A stretch of 59,553 nt of DNA from Caldifarciminota bacterium (GTDB lineage Bacteria > Hydrothermota > Tepidihabitantia > SM23-42): contig CP070686.1 of the NCBI GenBank assembly GCA_020353055.1, positions 2,060,433-2,119,985 of the forward strand, in the 5' to 3' direction. The position numbers and the translations under genes are program-made. Of this stretch, positions 33,194 through 41,147 are shown in pieces (the first letter of the stretch is position 1; every line of letters begins with the position of its first letter). The notes under the pieces are model-generated. The model ran no database searches. It saw nothing but the letters and a program-made list of their open reading frames with translations, and was not told the origin of the DNA.

Positions 33194-33199
33194 TTGTGA

Positions 33200-34939
33200 G
33201 TGTTTTTCATGCTTATTTTTCTTGTCAAAGGTGATTCGGCGGCAGTTGATACCGTGAGAACTTATGAAATTCCGGACATAGTCAAGGCCTGTGGCGAAAT
33301 CTATCCGGTTGCCGAGATAGCATCCAGTTACTATGACCAGACGACACTCGATATATTGCTGAATCTTCCGATCACGCCGCTGTCTTACGGTTATGGCATA
33401 TGGGGTACGGTGATGAACAAAGGCAGGAAGTCATCATACACTCGTATCAGCCTGAACGGCCATCCAGTTAACCCCCATCCTTATGGTTATTTTAATCTTG
33501 GCCTATTACCTCTACATCCCTTTGCTGGAGTCTCATTTGGGCAAACCGCTGCCGGTACCGAATTCACCAGTTTAAATTTCTTATCGAAGATCAACCGTTA
33601 TGAGCGCCCGTATTCATATGCTCATTTCATGTTTGGCAGTTTTGAGAGCAATACCTATGGATTTGACCTGACGCGCGGCGTCACAAATGATTTGGGTTTC
33701 TATCTGAGCGGTTCATACCATAAAACAAACGGTCATCGTGAGAATGCGGATGCGGAAATCCTGTCCGTCTATTCGAATATTTATGTTGACTTTTTTCTAC
33801 CGTTAAGGTTTGACGTTTTCTATGCGAACGACGACTACGGTTTCCCGGGCCGCATTTCAATGCCGGTTGAAGGTCGCCAGAAAGAAGAATTCCTGGATGT
33901 AAGCGGCACGATTGGATTTGGCAAAGGGACGTTCACCCTGTTCTATGAACGTCAGACCATGGATTACCGCGATACAGTGTACGACAGAACATGGGCTGTA
34001 CAAGTCAACCATATTGGGGCTATGTCAGAACGTCATGATACTCTGTCCGGTGTGGTATTGGATTACGGGGTGAATGGATTTCTGACGATGCTGGATGGGG
34101 AGACATATTTGCCAACTATTTTGAGCAGGCTAGACATCTACGCGAGATTGGCAAAATCATTTGGCCGGGTCTTTGTACGTGCGGCGGGGAAACTGGAACG
34201 TGCGAGTTATCATGATATCTTCTTATTCCCCAAGGTTGAATTAGGTATGAAGACATTGGGCTTTGCGGCTGTTTATGCCGCATTCTCGAGGGATGCTCGC
34301 AGCCCTTCGGATATGGAGACCTGGGCGCCATTCGATACGCTGAACCCTTATCTAACAGTCGCGGGCAATGAATCTTTGAACTCTGAACATTTTTGGTGCG
34401 GTGAGATCGGTTTGCGCAGTAATGTGTTTACCTTGGGTATGTATCGTCTCGTTTTTACCGACTTTATCACCGTATTTTATGATAGTCTGAACTACTACAG
34501 GTTTGGCAATCTTGATACCTGGGAGTCGAATGGGATCGAGGGTTATGTGAACTATCCATTGCGTATGTACAACGCGGACAGCAGTACGCTGACCGAATTC
34601 ACGGTTGGTTTGAGTGGTAACATGGTCGTCAGCGAAGATTCGGCATCTTATTCCCCCCGTCTCAGTGGAAGCGCGGTTGCTGCGTTCAGGCGCGAGACAC
34701 CGCGTTTTGGTTTTGGTTTTGCGCTACGCGCGGAATATAGTGGTGAAAGATGCGATTACGATGGTGTTGAGTATGCTGGATACGGCGTTTTCTCGGCGGC
34801 TGCGTTGATCAAGTTCATGGGTCTTTCCTGCGTACTCAGAGTGAATAATGTTTTTGACGAGGATTATGCTTACGTGCCGCTCTATCCTATGCCGCCCAGG
34901 AATTTCAGTGTGTCGGTCAAATGGGAGTTCTGGGATTAG
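33200..34939 (+). CDS. TonB-dependent-receptor-like outer membrane barrel
   Basis: A 579-residue outer-membrane protein (576 if ATG 33209 is used). After a very short hydrophobic start comes a reduced plug-like region (RISLNGHPVNPHPYGYF, VSFGQTAAG) and then many amphipathic strands. The end, LRVNNVFDEDYAYVPLYPMPPR then FSVSVKWEFWD, is the typical TonB-receptor C-terminus. A stop lies directly 5' of GTG 33200, so the signal peptide cannot be longer than seen. There is no Shine-Dalgarno. The stop abuts the EIIB start (TAGATG), so it is the first gene of the PTS operon. Uptake of the PTS sugar or its oligomers across the outer membrane is inferred from position. Confidence 0.8.
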   Translation: MFFMLIFLVKGDSAAVDTVRTYEIPDIVKACGEIYPVAEIASSYYDQTTLDILLNLPITPLSYGYGIWGTVMNKGRKSSYTRISLNGHPVNPHPYGYFNLGLLPLHPFAGVSFGQTAAGTEFTSLNFLSKINRYERPYSYAHFMFGSFESNTYGFDLTRGVTNDLGFYLSGSYHKTNGHRENADAEILSVYSNIYVDFFLPLRFDVFYANDDYGFPGRISMPVEGRQKEEFLDVSGTIGFGKGTFTLFYERQTMDYRDTVYDRTWAVQVNHIGAMSERHDTLSGVVLDYGVNGFLTMLDGETYLPTILSRLDIYARLAKSFGRVFVRAAGKLERASYHDIFLFPKVELGMKTLGFAAVYAAFSRDARSPSDMETWAPFDTLNPYLTVAGNESLNSEHFWCGEIGLRSNVFTLGMYRLVFTDFITVFYDSLNYYRFGNLDTWESNGIEGYVNYPLRMYNADSSTLTEFTVGLSGNMVVSEDSASYSPRLSGSAVAAFRRETPRFGFGFALRAEYSGERCDYDGVEYAGYGVFSAAALIKFMGLSCVLRVNNVFDEDYAYVPLYPMPPRNFSVSVKWEFWD

Positions 34940-35413
34940 ATGTTGATCTTGAGAGTTGATGATCGATTGATCCACGGTCAGGTTATCGCTGGCTGGGCGA
35001 GGCCGCTGGGCATTCACTTCATAGTTCTGGCCTCGGATAGGTTGAGTCGAGATGAATGGTCGTGCAATGCTTACCGTCTGGCGATTCCCGAAGGGATCGA
35101 GTTTAATTGCTACACGATAAAAGAATGTGCTGATCGATTGAACAATACGAACAAGAGACGTATAATGATCATTGTTGAATCGGTAAGAGAGGCCTCTGAA
35201 CTGGTTTCTAAAGGAATCAGAGTTCCCGAAGTAAATGTGGGAGGTTTGGGCTATCATGAAGGCACTAGAGAAATTGCGCCTTACATATATCTCTCACCTG
35301 CTGATATTGAATCGGTTGTGTATTTGCACAGTATCGGGATTAAGGTTACCGGCAAACAGTTACCAAATTCGGCAGCATTGGATGTTGTGAAAAAACTGGC
35401 GGGAATAAAATGA
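34940..35413 (+). CDS. PTS mannose/fructose/sorbose-family EIIB
   Basis: Cytosolic phosphotransfer subunit of a mannose-family sugar PTS, 157 residues, the family's usual size. The phosphorylated histidine is His12 in VDDRLIHGQVIAGWA. The remainder (VNVGGLGYHEGTREIAPYIYL, DIESVVYLHSIGIKVTGKQLP) follows the EIIB fold closely. ATG 34940 immediately follows the receptor stop with no spacer. EIIC and EIID lie downstream; a separate EIIA is not in the window. Confidence 0.93.
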   Translation: MLILRVDDRLIHGQVIAGWARPLGIHFIVLASDRLSRDEWSCNAYRLAIPEGIEFNCYTIKECADRLNNTNKRRIMIIVESVREASELVSKGIRVPEVNVGGLGYHEGTREIAPYIYLSPADIESVVYLHSIGIKVTGKQLPNSAALDVVKKLAGIK

Positions 35414-35450
35414 TCTACACCATGAAATTTGAGCGAGGAGGTGTTGGCGG

Positions 35451-36095
35451 ATGCATGCGATCCTGTTGAGTTTATTAGGTGCAGTTATAATCCTGGACAA
35501 ATATGCGTTGGGTGAGTTCGGCATTTCACAGCCGATAATAACCGGGGCAATCTTCGGTGCGATCTTTGGTGATGTATGGTTTGGTATTTTTCTCGGTGGT
35601 ATGATACAATTGGTGTTTCTTGGCGGGCTGCCAATTGGCCGCGATATTCCACCGGATGGACAGGCAGCAGGAATAATAGCGGTCACCAGTTATTTCCTTC
35701 TGAGGGGCCACAATACATTGGGTCACTCCCTATTCGTGGCTGCGGTCCTGGGTTTGGCCGGAGGTATTACGGGCGGTGTTTTAGAGATATACGCGCGCCG
35801 ATTCAATGAGAAACTATATGCTCGTTTTATCGATCATGAGGAAAGTCTTTACATCTGCCATACGGCGGGTTTGCTGACGGCATTCGGCCGGGGAGTGTGC
35901 CTTTTTCTGCCGATATTCATTTTCTCCACTTTGTTCACAGTTCCTGGTGTGTTCCCGCAAGTTACCGGGCAAACGATGGCGATTATCGGTATCAGTTTGG
36001 GCTTGGCAAATAGCTTTTATCTTTTTGTAAAAATGAAGACATTTGTTTATTTGTTGATTGGAGGCATATGCGGCTTAGCCTTGGCCGTCTTCTAA
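35451..36095 (+). CDS. PTS mannose-family EIIC permease
   Basis: One of the two membrane subunits that bind and move the sugar. It has 214 residues and about six or seven helices, somewhat shorter than typical EIIC (about 260). ISQPIITGAIFGAIFGDVWFG and GGMIQLVFLGGLPIGRDIPPDG are the conserved family region. GAGGAGG lies ahead of ATG 35451. It overlaps EIID by 28 bp, indicating coupled synthesis of the two membrane partners. Confidence 0.9.
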   Translation: MHAILLSLLGAVIILDKYALGEFGISQPIITGAIFGAIFGDVWFGIFLGGMIQLVFLGGLPIGRDIPPDGQAAGIIAVTSYFLLRGHNTLGHSLFVAAVLGLAGGITGGVLEIYARRFNEKLYARFIDHEESLYICHTAGLLTAFGRGVCLFLPIFIFSTLFTVPGVFPQVTGQTMAIIGISLGLANSFYLFVKMKTFVYLLIGGICGLALAVF

Positions 36096-36760
36096 GGATT
36101 TTCTTCCAGAGCCTGTTCATTCAGACTTCTTGGTCTTTTCCTTCGATGCAGGGCATGGGTTTTCTATCGGACGTGCTGGTTGGTGTTGGGGAAGACAAGA
36201 GGGCTGAGATAATGAAGACTCAAAAGGGTTTATTCAATACCCATCCGTACATGGTTTCCTATATAGTGGGGGCGACGGTACGAGCCTACGATGAGGGTAA
36301 GGCCTCGGCTGAGGAAATAAAGAGATTCTTATCAGTTGCACAGGCGAGTTTTGCCTCAGCGGGTGATCTTCTCTTCTGGCGGACGCTCCGTCCGGCATTG
36401 CTCCTTGCGGCAGTGATTCTGGGTGTCCACTATGGCATCATCGGGCCTTTGACATTTCTCGTTGTATACAACATTTTTCATCTGTTCCATCGAATCAAGG
36501 GCATAAGCGACGGTTACAACTTGGGCTGGGATGTGATATATCTGTTGGACAAACGGAGATTCAAGACTGTCAGGCAGGTGTTCGAGGCAGTCGGAGCAGT
36601 GCTAAGCGGATTATTGTTTTCTTTGATCGCCGTCGAGGTTAGCTATTTATTGGTGATTCCATTGACGGCATTGTTCTTGATTATGTTGATAAAGCGATAT
36701 TCCGCGGTCATGATTATTTTATCGGTGCTGCTGGTCGTTCTGATTATAGGGATGGTGTAG
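36068..36760 (+). CDS. PTS mannose-family EIID permease
   Basis: Second membrane subunit of the permease, 230 residues. The N-terminal amphipathic part contains FIQTSWSFPSMQGMGFLSDVL, the EIID hallmark (W.....MQ..GF). FNTHPYMVSYIVGATVRAYDEG follows, then three or four C-terminal helices. It is shorter than typical EIID (about 280). Start ATG 36068 overlaps EIIC. It is followed after 3 bp by the HPr gene. Confidence 0.9.
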   Translation: MRLSLGRLLRIFFQSLFIQTSWSFPSMQGMGFLSDVLVGVGEDKRAEIMKTQKGLFNTHPYMVSYIVGATVRAYDEGKASAEEIKRFLSVAQASFASAGDLLFWRTLRPALLLAAVILGVHYGIIGPLTFLVVYNIFHLFHRIKGISDGYNLGWDVIYLLDKRRFKTVRQVFEAVGAVLSGLLFSLIAVEVSYLLVIPLTALFLIMLIKRYSAVMIILSVLLVVLIIGMV

Positions 36761-36763
36761 CGT

Positions 36764-37021
36764 ATGATTAAGGAAAAGATTACCATTTTGAATGAAAATG
36801 GGCTGCATGCGCTTCCGGCTTCACGATTTGTTAAGCAGGCAGAGAAATTCAAGAGTGATATTAAGATAACGAAAGATGGGGTGGAGGTGAGCGGTAAGAG
36901 TATCATGGGTATTCTAACGCTTGCTTGCGAGAAGGGTAGTACAGTTACTTTGACGACCGACGGTAAGGATGAAAAAATGGCTAATGAGGCATTGAAAAAG
37001 ATCTTGGAGGGCCAGGACTAA
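36764..37021 (+). CDS. ptsH: Phosphocarrier protein HPr
   Basis: Carries phosphate from EI to the EII proteins. It has 85 residues, the standard length. The phosphorylated His15 is present in ENGLHALPASRFVK, but the next invariant arginine (Arg17 of HARPA) is leucine here. Ser46 and its surroundings (VSGKSIMGILTLA) are kept, so regulation by an HPr kinase is possible; no kinase gene is in the window. The stop overlaps the EI start by one base. Identity is certain; the Arg17 change is unusual for an active HPr. Confidence 0.93.
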   Translation: MIKEKITILNENGLHALPASRFVKQAEKFKSDIKITKDGVEVSGKSIMGILTLACEKGSTVTLTTDGKDEKMANEALKKILEGQD

Positions 37022-38769
37022 TGGCAAAAGAGAGAATATTGAAAGGAATTGCGGTTTCGAAAGGTATTTGTCAGGGTGTTGTTTTTATCTATGAAACTAA
37101 AGACGTGAAGGTTGTCCAAACGCCGATTCCAATGCGCTACCTGGAAACGGAAGTCGAACGTTTCACAAAAGCATTGAAGAGGACTGAAAAAGAGTTGAGC
37201 AACATAAAGGAACGGATCGATGAAGAAATGGGCGTTGATTTTGCCCAATTTCTTGACGCTCAGATACTCATGCTCAAGGACCGCGACATAGTCGAGGCGG
37301 TCAGTAGTAGGATAAGAACAGAAAAGACAAATGCCGAGTATATTTATCACCGTGTTCTTGATGAATATGCAAAAAAACTGTCCGCAAGCAGGGATCAATA
37401 CCTTAGGGAACGTGTGGCAGATATCTGGGATGTCGGGACACGGGTTTTGCGGAATCTCGTGGGTCTGACTCACAGTTCTGTTGTCGATGTTCCTCAAGGT
37501 TCAGTATTGGTTGCGCATGATATTTCACCTTCCGATGCTGCGCTGATAAATCCTGCCAATGTATTAGGAATTGCGATTGAAGTAGGAGGGCGCACGTCAC
37601 ACACTGCGATCACGGCACGCGCCCTGGAAATACCGGCTGTCGTCGGAGTTGAGAATTTGCTCGGTAAGATAAAGAACGGCGAGAAGGTGATCCTCGATGG
37701 GAATCGTGGAATTCTTATCAAGAGCCCCACTCCGGGGCGTATTCAATTCTTTAGGGGTGAGATCAAAAGGGAAATTGAGTATCAGAAAATGCTTTCACCT
37801 TACTGTGAGCTGCCTGCGAAAACACGCGACGGGCGTCAAATTGATATATCGGCCAATATCGAATTTTCCGTGGAACACACTCATGCCAAGAGAGCTGGGG
37901 CGATGGGCATTGGGTTATTCCGAACCGAATTTCTATATCTTACGAGACGGGGCAATCCCTCTGAAGAGGAACAGTTCCGTGTGTACAATGAATTGGCGAA
38001 GAAGATGAAACCCGACCCGGTGATAATTAGAACTTACGATCTTGGAGGCGATAAGATATTCTCCGATTATCACGAAGCCAATCCATATCTTGGCTGGCGT
38101 GCGATCAGGGTCAGCCTCGATGATTTTGAGTTCTTTAAAATTCAGTTACGGGCCATCCTGCGAGCGTCGGTCAACCGTAACATAAGAATCATGTATCCGA
38201 TGATTTCTACCTACGAGGAGATCAAGAAGGCAGAAACGTATTTCGATCAGGTGACAAAGGAATTGCGTAGGGAAAAGGTTGATTTTGACGATCATATACA
38301 GGTTGGAATCATGGTGGAAACACCCTCCGCGGCGATCTTGAGCCCACAGCTTGCTGCACACGTCGATTTCTTCAGCATAGGTTCGAATGACCTGACACAA
38401 TACGTTCTGGCGGTCGATCGAGGTAACGAACGAGTGAGTCATTTGTTTGACCATTTCCATCCCGCGGTGTTGCGATTGATCAAGCAGGTAATCGATGCCG
38501 GGCACAAAGCACATATATGGGTTGGTCTCTGTGGCGAACTCGCAGCCGACCCTCTGGCGATACCCCTCCTCATTGGATTGGGGATAGATGAACTGTCGAT
38601 GAGTCCTGTTGCAATACCCAAGGCGAAAATGGTGCTTCGTGCTCTTACTGTACCGGAATGTGAGAAAATCGCAGCCAAGGCACTCAACTTTCGATGCGCG
38701 AGCGAAGTGCAGAAGTTCTTGCGACGCATGATTGCCAAGAAATTTCCTGGTATTGGGGGCATCAAATGA
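37021..38769 (+). CDS. ptsI: Phosphoenolpyruvate-protein phosphotransferase (EI)
   Basis: Takes phosphate from phosphoenolpyruvate and hands it to HPr. It has 582 residues, full length. The phosphorylated histidine (about residue 194) is in GGRTSHTAITARALEIPAVVG. The PEP domain shows RTEFLYLTR, GIMVETPSAAIL, GSNDLTQYVLAVDRGNE and the C-terminal CGELAADP. All conserved residues seen are intact, in contrast to the HPr change. It is co-transcribed with HPr and the EII genes, giving a self-contained PTS. Confidence 0.96.
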   Translation: MAKERILKGIAVSKGICQGVVFIYETKDVKVVQTPIPMRYLETEVERFTKALKRTEKELSNIKERIDEEMGVDFAQFLDAQILMLKDRDIVEAVSSRIRTEKTNAEYIYHRVLDEYAKKLSASRDQYLRERVADIWDVGTRVLRNLVGLTHSSVVDVPQGSVLVAHDISPSDAALINPANVLGIAIEVGGRTSHTAITARALEIPAVVGVENLLGKIKNGEKVILDGNRGILIKSPTPGRIQFFRGEIKREIEYQKMLSPYCELPAKTRDGRQIDISANIEFSVEHTHAKRAGAMGIGLFRTEFLYLTRRGNPSEEEQFRVYNELAKKMKPDPVIIRTYDLGGDKIFSDYHEANPYLGWRAIRVSLDDFEFFKIQLRAILRASVNRNIRIMYPMISTYEEIKKAETYFDQVTKELRREKVDFDDHIQVGIMVETPSAAILSPQLAAHVDFFSIGSNDLTQYVLAVDRGNERVSHLFDHFHPAVLRLIKQVIDAGHKAHIWVGLCGELAADPLAIPLLIGLGIDELSMSPVAIPKAKMVLRALTVPECEKIAAKALNFRCASEVQKFLRRMIAKKFPGIGGIK

Positions 38770-39743
38770 TGCGAGAGATTATATACTCTCTGCCCGAACA
38801 GATATCAGAGGCGGTGAATCTTGTTTCTATTAAGGCGTTTCGCGCGCGGAAATATGAAATGGTTCTGATATGCGGAATGGGCGGGTCTGGTATCAGTGGT
38901 GAAATTCTATCTGCACTCTATCCAGATATATTGATAGTATCAAACAAAGACTACGATATACCTCGTTTTGTGGGTAGAGAAACATTAGCTATTATAGTAA
39001 GTTATTCAGGCAATACGGAGGAAACTCTGAACAATTATCGGCATCTGTCACGCCGCAAAATCGACATGGTTTTGATTTCATCGAATGGTAAATTGCTCAA
39101 GAGGAAAGCGCATCGTAAGATTTGCATACCCGGTGGATTGCCGCCACGCGGCGCGTTGGGCTATCTATTTACACCCCTCCCGATTACCATGTACCAAGCA
39201 GGTTTTATAAAGAACGATCCCCGGAGGCAGCTGCTCGCTCTTTCCGCGTTCCTTGGCCGTGAGAGAGATCGTATTGAGAAGAAAGCAAAAAATCTAGCGG
39301 CCCGGTTCTTTAACAAAATGGCTATTATCTATGCTGACTCGGCGGCATTTTTACCGGTAGCCAATCGCTGGCGCTGTCAGCTGAATGAAAATGCGAAGGT
39401 ACTGGCGCATATCAACGTAATACCGGAGATGAATCACAATGAAATTGTGGGGTTGGGCAGACCGAGACATTTCAATAAAGATCTTACAGTTGTTTTTCTC
39501 AGTGACCCTAGAGCCCATCCGAGAAACAAATTGAGGAAGAGATTACTTGAATCTCTGGTCGGCGGTGAGATTCGAATGACCCTTGATATTTCGCCCAGAG
39601 GAAATACCGCATTACAGCAAATGTTCTGGACCATTATGTTAGGTGATTTTATTAGTTATTATCTGGCGTTAAAGGAGGGGGTCGACCCGATGCCGGTCAC
39701 CAGAATAGAACGACTCAAGAAGGAAATGTCAAAACATAAATAG
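38766..39743 (+). CDS. Bifunctional phosphoglucose/phosphomannose isomerase
   Basis: Interconverts fructose-6-phosphate with glucose-6-phosphate or mannose-6-phosphate. It has 325 residues. The SIS-fold N-terminal half holds LICGMGGSGISGEIL and VSYSGNTEETLN (phosphosugar binding). The C-terminal half of the bact-PGI_C type has PEMNHNEIVG, with the catalytic glutamate and histidine of the archaeal-type enzyme. The ATG overlaps the EI stop (ATGATG at 38766 to 38771). Its place at the end of a mannose-family PTS operon suggests it channels the imported sugar phosphate into glycolysis. Confidence 0.88.
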   Translation: MMREIIYSLPEQISEAVNLVSIKAFRARKYEMVLICGMGGSGISGEILSALYPDILIVSNKDYDIPRFVGRETLAIIVSYSGNTEETLNNYRHLSRRKIDMVLISSNGKLLKRKAHRKICIPGGLPPRGALGYLFTPLPITMYQAGFIKNDPRRQLLALSAFLGRERDRIEKKAKNLAARFFNKMAIIYADSAAFLPVANRWRCQLNENAKVLAHINVIPEMNHNEIVGLGRPRHFNKDLTVVFLSDPRAHPRNKLRKRLLESLVGGEIRMTLDISPRGNTALQQMFWTIMLGDFISYYLALKEGVDPMPVTRIERLKKEMSKHK

Positions 39744-39804
39744 TTTCAAGAAATAGTACTGCATACGGTACAACTGTAGATCAAACCTACATTGCGTTTG
39801 CTTA

Positions 39805-39832
39805 TTGACATCAATTGAATTCGTAGTAGAAT
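39805..39832 (+). promoter_or_regulatory. Promoter of the xer gene, near-leaderless
   Basis: TTGACA (39805-39810), 16 bp, TAGAAT (39827-39832). ATG 39842 lies nine bases downstream, leaving a leader of only two or three bases. Confidence 0.75.
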
Positions 39833-39841
39833 TGTTTGTTC

Positions 39842-40717
39842 ATGGATACAGCATTTCTATCGGACAAGATACCCGTTTTCCTTGATTATCTACGCAAAGA
39901 GAAGAATTATTCAGAACACACGGTCAGGGCTTATAAGAGTGATATCGAGTCATTCTTCGAGTTCCTGCTCGATAAAGAGGTTTCAACAGTAGATAGTAGA
40001 GTAATATCGAACTTCATTGCTTTTCTGATGAAATACGGTCTTGACACAACGACAGTAGCGAGAAAGCTGTCCAGTCTAAAATCATATTTTAAAGCGTTGA
40101 AGAAATTAGGATTCGTAACGGATAATCCGGCTGAAGTAGTAAGGACACCAAAGAAGAAAAAACATCTGCCAGGGTTTCTTACTTATGAACAGATCGAAGA
40201 TGGTCTTAAGATAGATGATCCGAGGGATCACGCGATGATGGAACTACTGTACTCGTGCGGACTGCGGGCAAGCGAACTCACCGGTTTGAATATAGATGAT
40301 ATCGATCTGCAGAAAGAAGAGGTCCGGGTCATGGGGAAAGGGGGAAAGGAACGAATTCTTCCCGTGGGCCGCAAAGCACGAGAAGCGATAATAGCGTACT
40401 TACGTTCCCGCAAACCGCCAAGAGGAAAGAATGCTCAACCGGCACTTTTCCTCAACTACCGGGGCGGTCGGTTGTCTAGCCGGTCCCTGCAGCGAATTGT
40501 TCATAAACACTTGACAAAAGTCGCTCGAGCCGCGGGCACTAATCCACATATTCTTAGACACACTTTTGCGACACATTTACTTGAACGTGGCGCTGATCTA
40601 AGAGCGGTGCAAGAATTGCTCGGACATGTATCGCTCTCCACCGTGCAGATATACACGCACCTTACTACCAAACGTGTTAAGGATATATACTCTAAATCCC
40701 ATCCAAGAGCAGAATAG
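39842..40717 (+). CDS. Tyrosine recombinase XerC/XerD
   Basis: Site-specific recombinase that resolves chromosome dimers, 291 residues. The N-terminal SAM-like domain (about 5-90, NYSEHTVRAYKSDIESF) and catalytic domain are complete: Arg142 in SCGLRASELTG, His236 and Arg239 in PHILRHTFATHLLERG, His262 in LGHVSLSTVQIYTH, nucleophile Tyr271. Being one of two related proteins, it cannot be called XerC or XerD with certainty. There is no Shine-Dalgarno; the mRNA looks leaderless. Confidence 0.93.
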   Translation: MDTAFLSDKIPVFLDYLRKEKNYSEHTVRAYKSDIESFFEFLLDKEVSTVDSRVISNFIAFLMKYGLDTTTVARKLSSLKSYFKALKKLGFVTDNPAEVVRTPKKKKHLPGFLTYEQIEDGLKIDDPRDHAMMELLYSCGLRASELTGLNIDDIDLQKEEVRVMGKGGKERILPVGRKAREAIIAYLRSRKPPRGKNAQPALFLNYRGGRLSSRSLQRIVHKHLTKVARAAGTNPHILRHTFATHLLERGADLRAVQELLGHVSLSTVQIYTHLTTKRVKDIYSKSHPRAE

Positions 40718-40724
40718 TGGTAAT

Positions 40725-41147
40725 GTGAAGACCATTGCTATCTTATTAGCTGTTTTATTTGTATTTCAGCTCTGCAGCAAGAAAGACGAATTGGCTGCAA
40801 TACGCGAAGGAGATTTCAGTATTGTAACGAGGGATGCATATCGCGGACATCTTCTATTCCTGGGTGATGGGAAGGAGTACCGTGAAACCGTCGACTACCT
40901 GAGAGGAGTGGTCAAAAAGAATTTTGAAGTCTTAGATGTAATCAGCGAAAAATTCTATACGATGCCCCACCTTGGTTACAAATTCAAATACGCTGCACTG
41001 GATACCGAAAATGGAGTAATGATGCTGAGGTACTTTGCGAGAATAAGGGAGCATCCTGTGTATGCAGGCTATCAAATACAGTTCCTTTTCGATGGTGACA
41101 CCCGAGTTTTGAAGGGAGTGTACACTGTGGAGGTGCCTCTTGAGTAA
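40725..41147 (+). CDS. Small lipoprotein, unknown function
   Basis: A 140-residue lipoprotein. GTG 40725 begins a signal peptide KTIAILLAVLFVFQLC whose lipobox (FQLC) places the lipid-bearing cysteine at residue 17. The mature part (RDAYRGHLLFLGDGKEYRE, QIQFLFDGDTRVLKGVY) has no family I recognise. The Shine-Dalgarno is weak. It lies 7 bp after the recombinase and overlaps the TPR gene by 8 bp, so it probably works with the TPR protein at the envelope. Confidence 0.65.
   Translation: MKTIAILLAVLFVFQLCSKKDELAAIREGDFSIVTRDAYRGHLLFLGDGKEYRETVDYLRGVVKKNFEVLDVISEKFYTMPHLGYKFKYAALDTENGVMMLRYFARIREHPVYAGYQIQFLFDGDTRVLKGVYTVEVPLE

Noticed and set aside
39842-40717. Integrase of a mobile element
   Set aside because: The protein has the length and motifs of housekeeping XerC/XerD, and no attachment sites or phage genes lie nearby.
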